DNA from: an uncultured Bacteroidota bacterium | Lineage (GTDB): Bacteria > Bacteroidota > Bacteroidia > Flavobacteriales > Flavobacteriaceae | DNA: 64,000 bases | NCBI GenBank assembly: GCA_913062555.1 | Contig: CAJXVU010000011.1 | Span: 1-64,000 of the forward strand | Direction: 5' to 3' | Part shown: one piece after another, positions 44,253-52,796 of the stretch | How the letters are laid out: the number at the start of each line of letters is the position of its first letter | How positions within the stretch are numbered: position 1 is the stretch's first letter | Notes under the pieces: generated by a model | The model's database searches: none | What the model was told of the DNA's origin: nothing | What the model saw: the letters and a program-made list of their open reading frames with translations, nothing else | Position numbers and translations under genes: made by a program

Positions 44253-46238
44253 ATGAGTTTTCAAAATCAAATATTAGAAGGAATTCCAAATCAATTACCT
44301 CCAGTACAATCATACGACACATCTATTAACCACGCTCCCAAGCGAAAAAACATTCTATCTCCCGCGGAGAAAAAACTAGCTTTACGTAACGCATTGCGCT
44401 ATTTTGACAAAGCAAATCACGCCGAACTTATTCAAGAATTTAAGCAAGAACTTGAAACTTATGGGCGTATTTACATGTATCGTTTACGTCCCACTTACAA
44501 AATGTATGCGAGACCAATAGAAGAATATCCCGCCAAATCAAAACAAGCGGCGGCTATCATGCTCATGATCCAAAACAATTTAGATTATGCCGTAGCTCAG
44601 CACCCGCATGAATTGATTACCTACGGTGGTAATGGGGCTGTATTTTCAAATTGGGCTCAGTATAGGTTAACGATGAAATATTTAGCAGAAATGACTAATG
44701 AACAGACCTTAGTCATGTATTCTGGTCATCCTATGGGTTTATTTCCATCTCATAAAGAGGCGCCTAGAGTTGTAGTCACAAATGGGATGATGATTCCTAA
44801 TTACTCCAAACAGGATGATTGGGAAAAATTCAATGCATTAGGTGTTACCCAATATGGGCAAATGACCGCTGGAAGCTATATGTATATTGGCCCTCAAGGT
44901 ATTGTTCATGGTACTACTATTACTGTACTCAATGGGTTTAGAAAAATTAAAAAATCCCCAAAAGGAAATCTCTTTGTAACCTCGGGGTTAGGAGGAATGT
45001 CGGGAGCACAGCCTAAAGCAGGAAATATTGCTGGGTGTATTACCGTTTGCGCAGAGGTTAATGAAAAAGCAGTTCATACACGTCATTCTCAAGGATGGAT
45101 TGACGAAGTTTATTCAGATTTAAATGATTTGGTAACTCGTGTTAAAGAAGCTCAATCTAATCAAGAAACAATTTCAATTGCATATCATGGTAATATTGTA
45201 GAAGTTTGGGAAAAATTTGATGAAGACCATATACATGTCGATTTAGGAAGTGATCAAACTTCATTGCATAATCCGTGGGCTGGCGGTTATTACCCGGCTG
45301 ACATTTCTTTTGAAGCTGCCAATGATATGATGGCAAACAATCCAGAATTATTTAAAGAGAAAGTACAAGCAACCTTGCGCAGACATACTGATGCCATAAA
45401 TAAACACACAGCAAAAGGCACCTATTTCTTTGATTATGGAAATGCTTTTTTACTGGAAGCATCACGGGCAGGTGCTAATATTATGGCCGAGAATGGGATC
45501 GATTTTAAATACCCGAGCTACGTACAAGACATCATGGGACCTATGTGTTTCGATTATGGTTTTGGGCCTTTCCGTTGGGTTTGTGCTTCTGGGAAACCAG
45601 AAGATCTAGCCAAAACAGATGCCATCGCTTGTGAAATTCTTGAAGGCATCAAGAAGCATTCTCCAAAAGAAATACAACAGCAAATGGCTGATAATATTCA
45701 ATGGATAAAAGGGGCTCAGGAAAACAAATTAGTAGTTGGCTCACAGGCAAGAATACTTTATGCAGATGCTGAAGGCCGTATGAAAATTGCCGAAGCCTTC
45801 AATAATGCAGTTGCTCAGGAAGAGGTTGGATATATTGTTTTGGGCCGTGATCACCACGATGTATCAGGTACTGATTCGCCGTATAGAGAAACTAGCAATA
45901 TCTATGATGGGTCACGCTTTACAGCTGATATGGCCATTCAAAACGTTATTGGTGATAGCTTTAGAGGCGCCACTTGGGTAAGCATCCATAATGGTGGTGG
46001 CGTAGGTTGGGGCGAAGTGATAAATGGGGGATTTGGTATGGTTCTTGATGGTAGTAAAGATGCCGAAAGGCGACTAAAGTCAATGCTTTTTTGGGATGTT
46101 AATAATGGAATATCTAGACGGAGTTGGGCAAGAAATGAAGAAGCTGTGTTTGCAATAAAACGAGCGATGGAAACTGAGCCTAATTTAAAAGTTACCTTAC
46201 CAAATAGTGTTGACGACAACTTATTGGACTCGTTATAA
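44253..46238 (+). CDS. hutU: Urocanate hydratase
   Basis: A 661-residue enzyme converting urocanate to imidazolonepropionate in histidine degradation, using tightly bound NAD+. The NAD-binding region is G-L-G-G-M-S-G-A-Q-P-K-A-G, and the conserved G-P-M-C-F-D-Y-G-F-G-P-F-R-W contains the active-site Cys. It is longer than the ~560-residue proteobacterial type, as in many Bacteroidota. No hutH, hutI or hutG is adjacent. Confidence 0.95.
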   Translation: MSFQNQILEGIPNQLPPVQSYDTSINHAPKRKNILSPAEKKLALRNALRYFDKANHAELIQEFKQELETYGRIYMYRLRPTYKMYARPIEEYPAKSKQAAAIMLMIQNNLDYAVAQHPHELITYGGNGAVFSNWAQYRLTMKYLAEMTNEQTLVMYSGHPMGLFPSHKEAPRVVVTNGMMIPNYSKQDDWEKFNALGVTQYGQMTAGSYMYIGPQGIVHGTTITVLNGFRKIKKSPKGNLFVTSGLGGMSGAQPKAGNIAGCITVCAEVNEKAVHTRHSQGWIDEVYSDLNDLVTRVKEAQSNQETISIAYHGNIVEVWEKFDEDHIHVDLGSDQTSLHNPWAGGYYPADISFEAANDMMANNPELFKEKVQATLRRHTDAINKHTAKGTYFFDYGNAFLLEASRAGANIMAENGIDFKYPSYVQDIMGPMCFDYGFGPFRWVCASGKPEDLAKTDAIACEILEGIKKHSPKEIQQQMADNIQWIKGAQENKLVVGSQARILYADAEGRMKIAEAFNNAVAQEEVGYIVLGRDHHDVSGTDSPYRETSNIYDGSRFTADMAIQNVIGDSFRGATWVSIHNGGGVGWGEVINGGFGMVLDGSKDAERRLKSMLFWDVNNGISRRSWARNEEAVFAIKRAMETEPNLKVTLPNSVDDNLLDSL

Positions 46239-46361
46239 TCATTAATAAAATTATTTTAGTAGTCATTTTGCGCTATTGGAACAAAATCACCTATACCCTC
46301 CATCTCAACATTAACAACGTTGTATCTGATGGGGCAATCACTGGTTTAAAAATTAATTGTT

Positions 46362-46904
46362 ATGAAAAACACCTTTAAAACATTATCCATCACATTAGTC
46401 CTTGCAATTGTAACATCTTGCGTCTCGGTAAGAGTCGCTTCCGATTATGACAAGGATGCAAATTTTAACACCTATAAGACATTTGCCTTTTTTAAAGCAG
46501 GCGTTGATAAAGCAGAAATAAGCGATTTAGATAAACGTAGAATTCTACGTGCTATAGAAATTGAATTAACTGCCAAAGGATTTACCAAATCGGAAAATCC
46601 AGATCTTATGGTAAGTATATTTACGAAATCAAGAGAAAAAGTTAATGTTCACCGTTTTGGCTATAGTCCTTATGGCTATGGTTGGGGCTGGAGTCCTTGG
46701 TATTGGAATAATTATAATTCAGTATCACATTCAACTGAAGGCACTTTATACATAGATCTTATTGACGCCAATAAAAAAGAGCTTGTTTGGCAAGGCATTG
46801 GTCGTGGATATATTTCTCAAAGCATGCAAAAGAAAGAACATCGGATTAAAGAATTTGTTCAGAAAATCCTTGAAAAGTATCCTCCTGGGGCTGCTGCACA
46901 ATAA
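46362..46904 (+). CDS. DUF4136 lipoprotein
   Basis: A 180-residue lipoprotein (lipobox V-T-S-C, Cys20). It has the DUF4136 pattern: D-Y-D-K-D-A-N-F-N-T-Y-K-T-F-A-F, then an aromatic/Gly-rich stretch (Y-G-Y-G-W-G-W), then E-G-T-L-Y-I-D-L-I-D and L-V-W-Q-G-I-G. Function unknown; common in outer-membrane-associated proteins of Bacteroidota. A large inverted repeat follows. Confidence 0.88.
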   Translation: MKNTFKTLSITLVLAIVTSCVSVRVASDYDKDANFNTYKTFAFFKAGVDKAEISDLDKRRILRAIEIELTAKGFTKSENPDLMVSIFTKSREKVNVHRFGYSPYGYGWGWSPWYWNNYNSVSHSTEGTLYIDLIDANKKELVWQGIGRGYISQSMQKKEHRIKEFVQKILEKYPPGAAAQ

Positions 46905-46913
46905 AGTTATAAT

Positions 46914-47000
46914 AGTCATTTCGAATGAAGTATGAAGTCACATCAATCATTTTGGACTCTGAGACTGAGACTTCTCGATTATACTTCAGTCGAAATGACT
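46914..47000. repeat. Large intergenic inverted repeat between convergent genes
   Basis: Outer arms 46914-46933 and 46981-47000 are inverted with one mismatch in 20 (AGTCATTTCGA... / ...TCGAAATGACT). An inner GAAGTC/GACTTC pair extends the hairpin. It separates the convergent DUF4136 and permease genes. The arms match a repeat type I recall from many flavobacterial genomes. Confidence 0.75.
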
Positions 47001-47042
47001 TTATCGATTCTTTAAAGCACGTACTCCTATTAAAAAATGTAA

Positions 47043-48137
47043 TTAACGCTTCACATCTAAAGCATCACGTAGGGTATTACCAATAAGCATAAAAGCCATT
47101 ACCAAACTCATAATACAAATCCCTGGGATTAATGCTAAATAGGGCTTGCCAAGAATAATATAATTGTAATGATCTTTAATCATTGCCCCCCAACTTGCCA
47201 TTGGTGGTTGCGCACCAATGCCTAAAAAACTCAATCCGCTTTCTATTAAAATAGCTGCTGCGAAGTTTGCTGCTGAAATTACAATTACGGGAGCCATAAT
47301 ATTTGGCAATATATGTTTTGTTATAATCCTAATATCTGAAAACCCTAAGGCTCTGGCTGCCGTGACATATTGCATTTCTTTAGCGCTAATAATTTGGCCT
47401 CTCACTACTCTAGCTACCTCAACCCACATGGTCAATCCTACAGCAATAAACACTTGCCAAAACCCTTTTCCAAGTACTAAAGTAATTGCAATTACCAATA
47501 ATAAGGTGGGTATAGACCAAGTCACATTGATAATCCACATGATAAAGGCATCTGTTTTACCTCCAAAATATCCTGCTAAACTTCCTAAAGAAATTCCAAT
47601 AACCAATGAAATAAACACAGCTACAAAACCAATAAAAAAGGAGATTCGAGCGCCAACAAGAATTCTACTTAACAAATCGCGCCCATATTTATCAGTTCCA
47701 AAAACGAAAGTTTTTTCAGAAATAAAAGCTGACACATCAGCATTAGGAAATTTATCCAATGCTAATGTTTTTTGAAGCCCTTCTAAACCATCGGAAGCAT
47801 ATTCGATATAACTAATGCTATGTTCTTCAATTATATATTTAGAAATTGGGATTTCATCGTCACCACTTCGAGTGCCAAAAAACATAATATCGAACCAGCT
47901 TTGATCTGTCTTTATAGTAGAAGGCAAGGTTAATATAGTGACCTTAAACCCTGGTTTTTTAGAATGAATAGATAAATGCATTTGATTTGCATTTTGAGAG
48001 CTATCCGGTGCAATGACATAAGCAAATACAGAAAGAAGACCAACTGTTACAATAAACCAAAAACTCAAAACGCCCCAAAAGCTTTTCTTAAACTTTTGGA
48101 GCGCTAAACCTGTTAATGAGGTACTGGTTTCACCCAT
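47043..48137 (-). CDS. Orphan OppC/DppC-type ABC permease
   Basis: A 364-residue inner-membrane permease subunit. The N-terminal helix (about 20-40) is followed by a ~100-residue periplasmic insert, the G-T-D-K-Y-G-R-D-L-L-S-R motif and five further helices, with the EAA-type loop A-R-A-L-G-F-S-D near residue ~257. OppB, ATPase and binding-protein genes are not in the window. It starts 5 bases after the prc stop codon and is probably co-transcribed with it. Transported peptide unknown. Confidence 0.87.
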   Translation of the reverse strand: MGETSTSLTGLALQKFKKSFWGVLSFWFIVTVGLLSVFAYVIAPDSSQNANQMHLSIHSKKPGFKVTILTLPSTIKTDQSWFDIMFFGTRSGDDEIPISKYIIEEHSISYIEYASDGLEGLQKTLALDKFPNADVSAFISEKTFVFGTDKYGRDLLSRILVGARISFFIGFVAVFISLVIGISLGSLAGYFGGKTDAFIMWIINVTWSIPTLLLVIAITLVLGKGFWQVFIAVGLTMWVEVARVVRGQIISAKEMQYVTAARALGFSDIRIITKHILPNIMAPVIVISAANFAAAILIESGLSFLGIGAQPPMASWGAMIKDHYNYIILGKPYLALIPGICIMSLVMAFMLIGNTLRDALDVKR

Positions 48138-48142
48138 CTAAA

Positions 48143-50278
48143 TTAATCCTTAACGTTTGATGCTAGTTTAGTTTTTACCGCATAAGACATTTTAAGGTCG
48201 TTAAGCACATTAAGTGCTTCTTCCATATAAACATCCTTACTTAAACTTACATGCCAACGGTCTCGTTTTATTTTCAATGTTGAATCTTGCTTCATTAAAG
48301 CAACCTCATATGGCAAAGACTTAAATGTTAAGTCAGTTTTATATTCTGACAGTTTTTCAAAACGCTTTGCTTCATTTTGGTTAGCATCTAGTTTTGCTTT
48401 GTATTGATTGTAATTCAATGAATACTCATCTCTATCTCTAATTTTCTTTATCCATTTTGCATTTTCATCAATTAGCTTTAATTGATCACTATTCTGCATT
48501 CTCGCGTTACTCTTCTTTATTGTAGTTTCATAATCAAAATAACTATCCCAAGGTTTATAAGTGGCAGCTTCAATTTTATCCCAAGGTAAAGGATTATCTT
48601 GATCCTTTTCACCAATATCAATATAACTATAACGGTTAGGAACAACGACATCACTTTTAACACCTTCTAATTGTGTAGATCCACCATTAATTCTATAAAA
48701 TTTTTGAGTTGTAAACTTAAGAGCTCCTAAATCGCCATTGGTATTACTCTTCACCATTCGGTTTAAATCTAAAACATTCTGAACCGTTCCTTTACCGTAA
48801 GTTTGTTTACTTCCAATAACTATTGCTCGTTTATAATCTTGCATAGCAGCCGCCAAAATTTCAGAAGCTGAAGCTGACAATTCATTAACTAATATTACGA
48901 GAGGACCATCCCAAATAATTGAGCGATCCTTATCACTTAACACTTCTTTTGGCTCTCCAGTAGAACGTACTTGTACAATAGGACCTTCTTTTATAAACAA
49001 CCCAGCCATATCAACTACTGTTTTTAAAGAACCTCCTCCATTATTTCTCAAGTCCAAAACAAGACCTTCCATGCCCTGCTCTTTTAAACGAACAATCTCT
49101 TTTTTAATATCACTAGCTGCATTACGCTTATTGTAATCTTTAAAATTTACATAAAACTTAGGCAGATTAATAACTCCAAACTTTTTATCATTCTTAATAA
49201 CAGTTGATGATTTCGCATAGGTTTCTTCAAGCTCAATCTCATCCCGAGGAATCCATAGGTCGCTTATTGTTCCATCTACTTTTTTAAGAGTTAAAATAAC
49301 TTTGGTTCCTTTTGGTCCTTTGATAAATTTAACGGCATCATCCAATCGCATCCCTACAACATTTACAGCTTCATCTTCATCTTCTTGTCTCACTTTTAAA
49401 ATGATGTCTCCAACTTCAAGCTTATTTTGTCTCCATGCAGAACCTCCAGAAATAATTTCACTCACCGTGATATTATCCATACGTTTTTGAAGTCTCGCAC
49501 CAATCCCTTCATATTTTCCAGACATTGCCACATCAAAACGATCCTTATCTTCTGGAGCGAAATAAAATGTATGTGGATCAAACTCTTCTACAATAGCATT
49601 GATATATACTGAAAACCAGTCTTTACGTTGTCTATCATCAATAAAATCGTATAATTCATCCAAAGAACGTAAGGTTGCGGTTCTCGCTGCTTCTTCTAAC
49701 TCTGAATTAGATTTTGTTTTGGTATCAGCATTATTTTTTAAATCATTCTCTTGTCCAGTAACCAAATCATGATAATTAGCAATTGCAGAAAATTTAAGCT
49801 GTTTTCTCCAACGCTCTTTCATTTCCTTTTTTGAGCTTACGTATGTTACTTTATCATAATCGGTATTAAACGATTCTTCAACAGTAAAATTGAATGTCTC
49901 AGTTAAAACTTCTTTATAAATAGCTCCAGATTCTTTAATACGTTTTAAAAGGCGTTGATGAGTTAAATTAAAGAAGCTCACATCAAAAGCCAATATTTGA
50001 TCATCAAGTTCTGTTTTGTATTTTTCAAATTCCTTTAGATCCGACTGGTAAAAATAGCGTTTAAAAGGGTCTATTTGATTTAAGTAATCTTGAAAAACAC
50101 CTTCAGAGAAAGCATCATTCATATCTTTAGGATCGAAATGACCTTGTTCTAGCACATAACTAATCAGTTGTACTAAAAGTTTGTCCTTATCGTCACCTTC
50201 AAACGTTTTACTTGTAAAACTGCATGAAGCGAATGCTAATAGTAAGGTTAGCAGTAAAATATTGTATTTCCTTTTCAT
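48143..50278 (-). CDS. prc: Tail-specific protease Prc (S41A), lipoprotein
   Basis: A 711-residue periplasmic protease (lipobox A-S-C, Cys19). An N-terminal helical domain (~25-220), a PDZ domain (~250-330) and an S41 catalytic domain are visible, with Ser/Lys dyad in E-L-S-A-S-A-S-E-I and T-Y-G-K-G-T-V-Q. The C-terminal DUF3340-type region completes the Prc/Tsp layout. It degrades proteins recognised by C-terminal tails and affects envelope maturation. First gene of an operon with the OppC-type permease. Confidence 0.92.
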   Translation of the reverse strand: MKRKYNILLLTLLLAFASCSFTSKTFEGDDKDKLLVQLISYVLEQGHFDPKDMNDAFSEGVFQDYLNQIDPFKRYFYQSDLKEFEKYKTELDDQILAFDVSFFNLTHQRLLKRIKESGAIYKEVLTETFNFTVEESFNTDYDKVTYVSSKKEMKERWRKQLKFSAIANYHDLVTGQENDLKNNADTKTKSNSELEEAARTATLRSLDELYDFIDDRQRKDWFSVYINAIVEEFDPHTFYFAPEDKDRFDVAMSGKYEGIGARLQKRMDNITVSEIISGGSAWRQNKLEVGDIILKVRQEDEDEAVNVVGMRLDDAVKFIKGPKGTKVILTLKKVDGTISDLWIPRDEIELEETYAKSSTVIKNDKKFGVINLPKFYVNFKDYNKRNAASDIKKEIVRLKEQGMEGLVLDLRNNGGGSLKTVVDMAGLFIKEGPIVQVRSTGEPKEVLSDKDRSIIWDGPLVILVNELSASASEILAAAMQDYKRAIVIGSKQTYGKGTVQNVLDLNRMVKSNTNGDLGALKFTTQKFYRINGGSTQLEGVKSDVVVPNRYSYIDIGEKDQDNPLPWDKIEAATYKPWDSYFDYETTIKKSNARMQNSDQLKLIDENAKWIKKIRDRDEYSLNYNQYKAKLDANQNEAKRFEKLSEYKTDLTFKSLPYEVALMKQDSTLKIKRDRWHVSLSKDVYMEEALNVLNDLKMSYAVKTKLASNVKD

Positions 50279-50404
50279 TTAATCAATTCTTTAGTGTTGG
50301 GTGAATTTTCATCTAAATTAAAGAAAAAATTATGCCAATAATTAAGTTAGGATACTAATTTTTTGTTAAACAAGACAAAATAGGTATTTCATAGCGAATT
50401 TATC

Positions 50405-50412
50405 TACTTTTG
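50405..50412 (+). promoter_or_regulatory. Putative promoter box of surE
   Basis: TACTTTTG fits TAnnTTTG and lies 25 bases before the surE ATG at 50438. Confidence 0.45.
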
Positions 50413-50437
50413 TAATTAATAAATTACATCATAACAA

Positions 50438-51214
50438 ATGCATAAAAAACCATTGATATTAATCACCAATGATGATGGCATAACTGCACCAGGAATTCGG
50501 ACATTAATTAAAGTAATGAATACTATTGGTGATGTTATTGTTGTTGCACCGGATAGTCCACAAAGTGGCATGGGTCATGCCATAACTATTGACACAACTC
50601 TACATTGCAAGCAAGAGCACATTGATGATGGTCCACAAACTGAATATAGCACCTCTGGCACCCCTGCTGATTGTATTAAACTTGCAGTACGAGAAATTAT
50701 TGGTCGGAAACCAGATTTATGCGTGTCGGGAGTTAATCATGGATCAAATTCTTCCATCAATGTGATATACTCTGGTACTATGAGTGCTGCCATTGAAGCA
50801 GGTATTGAAGGTATTCCTGCTATTGGGTTTTCGCTATTAGACTATAGCTGGGAGGCCAATTTCGAGCCCATCGAAGCATTCATAAAATCAATTACAACAA
50901 AGGTTCTTGAAAAAGGTTTACCTCATGGAATAGTGCTCAATGTTAATTTTCCGAAGTTAGAGAAGGATGCTATCAAAGGGTTTAAAATTTGCAGGCAGGC
51001 AAATGCCAACTGGGTTGAAGAGTTTGACAAACGAAAAAACCCTCAGGGTAAAGATTATTATTGGCTTACAGGGAAATTTGTTAATTTTGACAAAGGAGAA
51101 GACACAGATGAGTGGGCCTTAAAGCAAGGTTACATATCGGTAGTTCCTGTGCAGTTTGATCTTACAGCACATCATTTTATTCAACAATTAAATACATGGT
51201 CATTAGATGATTAA
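50438..51214 (+). CDS. surE: 5'/3'-nucleotidase SurE
   Basis: A 258-residue survival protein with the metal-binding N-D-D-G-I motif near residue 11, then S-T-S-G-T-P-A-D-C and V-S-G-V-N-H-G-S-N. It dephosphorylates nucleotides and is linked to stationary-phase survival. The last 8 bases overlap the next gene. First gene of a surE-51207-lpxB set. Confidence 0.95.
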   Translation: MHKKPLILITNDDGITAPGIRTLIKVMNTIGDVIVVAPDSPQSGMGHAITIDTTLHCKQEHIDDGPQTEYSTSGTPADCIKLAVREIIGRKPDLCVSGVNHGSNSSINVIYSGTMSAAIEAGIEGIPAIGFSLLDYSWEANFEPIEAFIKSITTKVLEKGLPHGIVLNVNFPKLEKDAIKGFKICRQANANWVEEFDKRKNPQGKDYYWLTGKFVNFDKGEDTDEWALKQGYISVVPVQFDLTAHHFIQQLNTWSLDD

Positions 51215-51488
51215 AAAAGATATTATTATAGGTATTATAGTGGGCTTAATTGCTAATGCCATTGGCGTATTTATTACAGCAAACATTTTAGGAGGAGGCG
51301 ATTCTTTTTCAACTGTAATTGAAGCGGCAATAGCTGAAGGCTTTATAGGTAAACTAGTGAGCTTAGGCGCTGTTCTAAATTTAATTGTATTTTTTGTTTT
51401 TATAAAGAAGAAACAGGATTTTAGAGCAAGAGGTGTTCTATTAGCCACTATTTTGGTAGCTATTCTCACATTTATTATTAAAATATAG
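51207..51488 (+). CDS. Small three-helix membrane protein
   Basis: A 93-residue protein with hydrophobic helices at about 5-28, 50-67 and 76-92, and a polar loop G-G-G-D-S-F-S-T-V-I-E-A. It overlaps surE by 8 bases (different frame), suggesting coupled translation. I recall a similar gene between surE and lpxB in other Flavobacteriaceae. Function unknown; a link to envelope or lipid A synthesis is only positional. Confidence 0.75.
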   Translation: MIKKDIIIGIIVGLIANAIGVFITANILGGGDSFSTVIEAAIAEGFIGKLVSLGAVLNLIVFFVFIKKKQDFRARGVLLATILVAILTFIIKI

Positions 51489-51577
51489 CTTAAAATAGGG
51501 TTCACATGAAAGTATAGAACAAATTAAATGAGCATTATTTTATCTCAACTAATTTTAAAAACGATAGGCATATATAA

Positions 51578-52693
51578 ATGAAATACTACATTATTGCTGG
51601 GGAGGCATCCGGAGACTTACATGGTTCCAATTTAATGAAGGCGTTATTAAAACAGGATTTAAACGCTGAATTTAGATTTTGGGGAGGCGACCTTATGCAA
51701 AATGCTGGAGGCACTTTAATAAGACATTATAAAGATTTAGCGTTCATGGGCTTTCTAGAGGTTCTGATGAATTTGAGAACCATCACAAAAAACTTAAGTT
51801 TTTGCAAAGATGATATTGAGGCTTATAAGCCTGATATCTTAATTTTTATTGACTACCCTGGATTTAATTTGCGTATTGCAAAATGGGCAAAGCAAAAAGG
51901 AATAAAAACGCATTATTACATTTCACCTCAAATTTGGGCATGGAAAGAGAGCCGCATAAAAGATATTAAGCGCGATATTGATAAAATGTATGTCATTCTG
52001 CCGTTTGAGAAACCTTTTTATGAGGACAAACACAACTACCCTGTTGAGTTTGTTGGCCACCCCTTAATTGATGCTATTGCGGAAAGTGTTCAAATTAATG
52101 AATATGAATTTAGGGCGGAACACCAACTCAATGAAAAACCAATAATTGCATTATTGCCTGGAAGTAGAAAACAAGAGATTAAAAAAATGCTTTCGGTAAT
52201 GCTAAGTGTTGTCAACGAATATCCCGATTATCAATTTGTAATTGCCGGTGCTCCTAGTCAGGAATTTAGTTTTTACGAATCCTTTTTAGACAATCACAAT
52301 GTGCATTTTGTAAGTAACAAAACCTATGATTTACTTAGTGTTTCTACTGCGGCTTTAGTCACCTCGGGGACAGCAACACTAGAAACTGCTTTATTTAAGG
52401 TTCCTGAAGTCGTTTGTTACAAGGGCAGTTGGCTCTCCTATCAAATAGGAAAACAACTCGTTAAAAACATAAAATATATTTCTTTAGTAAACTTGATTAT
52501 GGATAAGGAAGTTGTCACTGAACTTATTCAAAATGACTGCAATACGAGGCGTCTTAAACAAGAACTAGATACGATTCTAGATGCATACGAACGCACAAAA
52601 TTCTTTCTTAATTATTATGATCTCGAAAAGAAGCTTGGCGGGAAAGGAGCTAGCGAAAAAGTTGCCAAGCTCATTTATAATGCTTTAGGATAA
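51578..52693 (+). CDS. lpxB: Lipid A disaccharide synthase
   Basis: A 371-residue glycosyltransferase joining UDP-diacylglucosamine and lipid X in lipid A synthesis. The hallmark motifs are G-E-A-S-G-D-L-H, D-Y-P-G-F-N-L-R, Y-Y-I-S-P-Q-I-W-A-W and S-G-T-A-T-L-E. Peripheral membrane enzyme. It is in line with surE and the small membrane protein. comEC follows ~100 bases downstream. Confidence 0.96.
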   Translation: MKYYIIAGEASGDLHGSNLMKALLKQDLNAEFRFWGGDLMQNAGGTLIRHYKDLAFMGFLEVLMNLRTITKNLSFCKDDIEAYKPDILIFIDYPGFNLRIAKWAKQKGIKTHYYISPQIWAWKESRIKDIKRDIDKMYVILPFEKPFYEDKHNYPVEFVGHPLIDAIAESVQINEYEFRAEHQLNEKPIIALLPGSRKQEIKKMLSVMLSVVNEYPDYQFVIAGAPSQEFSFYESFLDNHNVHFVSNKTYDLLSVSTAALVTSGTATLETALFKVPEVVCYKGSWLSYQIGKQLVKNIKYISLVNLIMDKEVVTELIQNDCNTRRLKQELDTILDAYERTKFFLNYYDLEKKLGGKGASEKVAKLIYNALG

Positions 52694-52796
52694 CTTATTT
52701 CTAAATAGCGCATCACACCTACTCTTATTTATTTTTTTCTGGGAGTTCAAGGTTATATATAAATTTGATATGTAAGATATTTACTATCTTAAACAT

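Noticed and set aside
47218-47775. 185-codon plus-strand ORF antisense to the OppC-type permease
   Set aside because: The minus strand carries the conserved permease motifs; the plus-strand product has no recognisable pattern.
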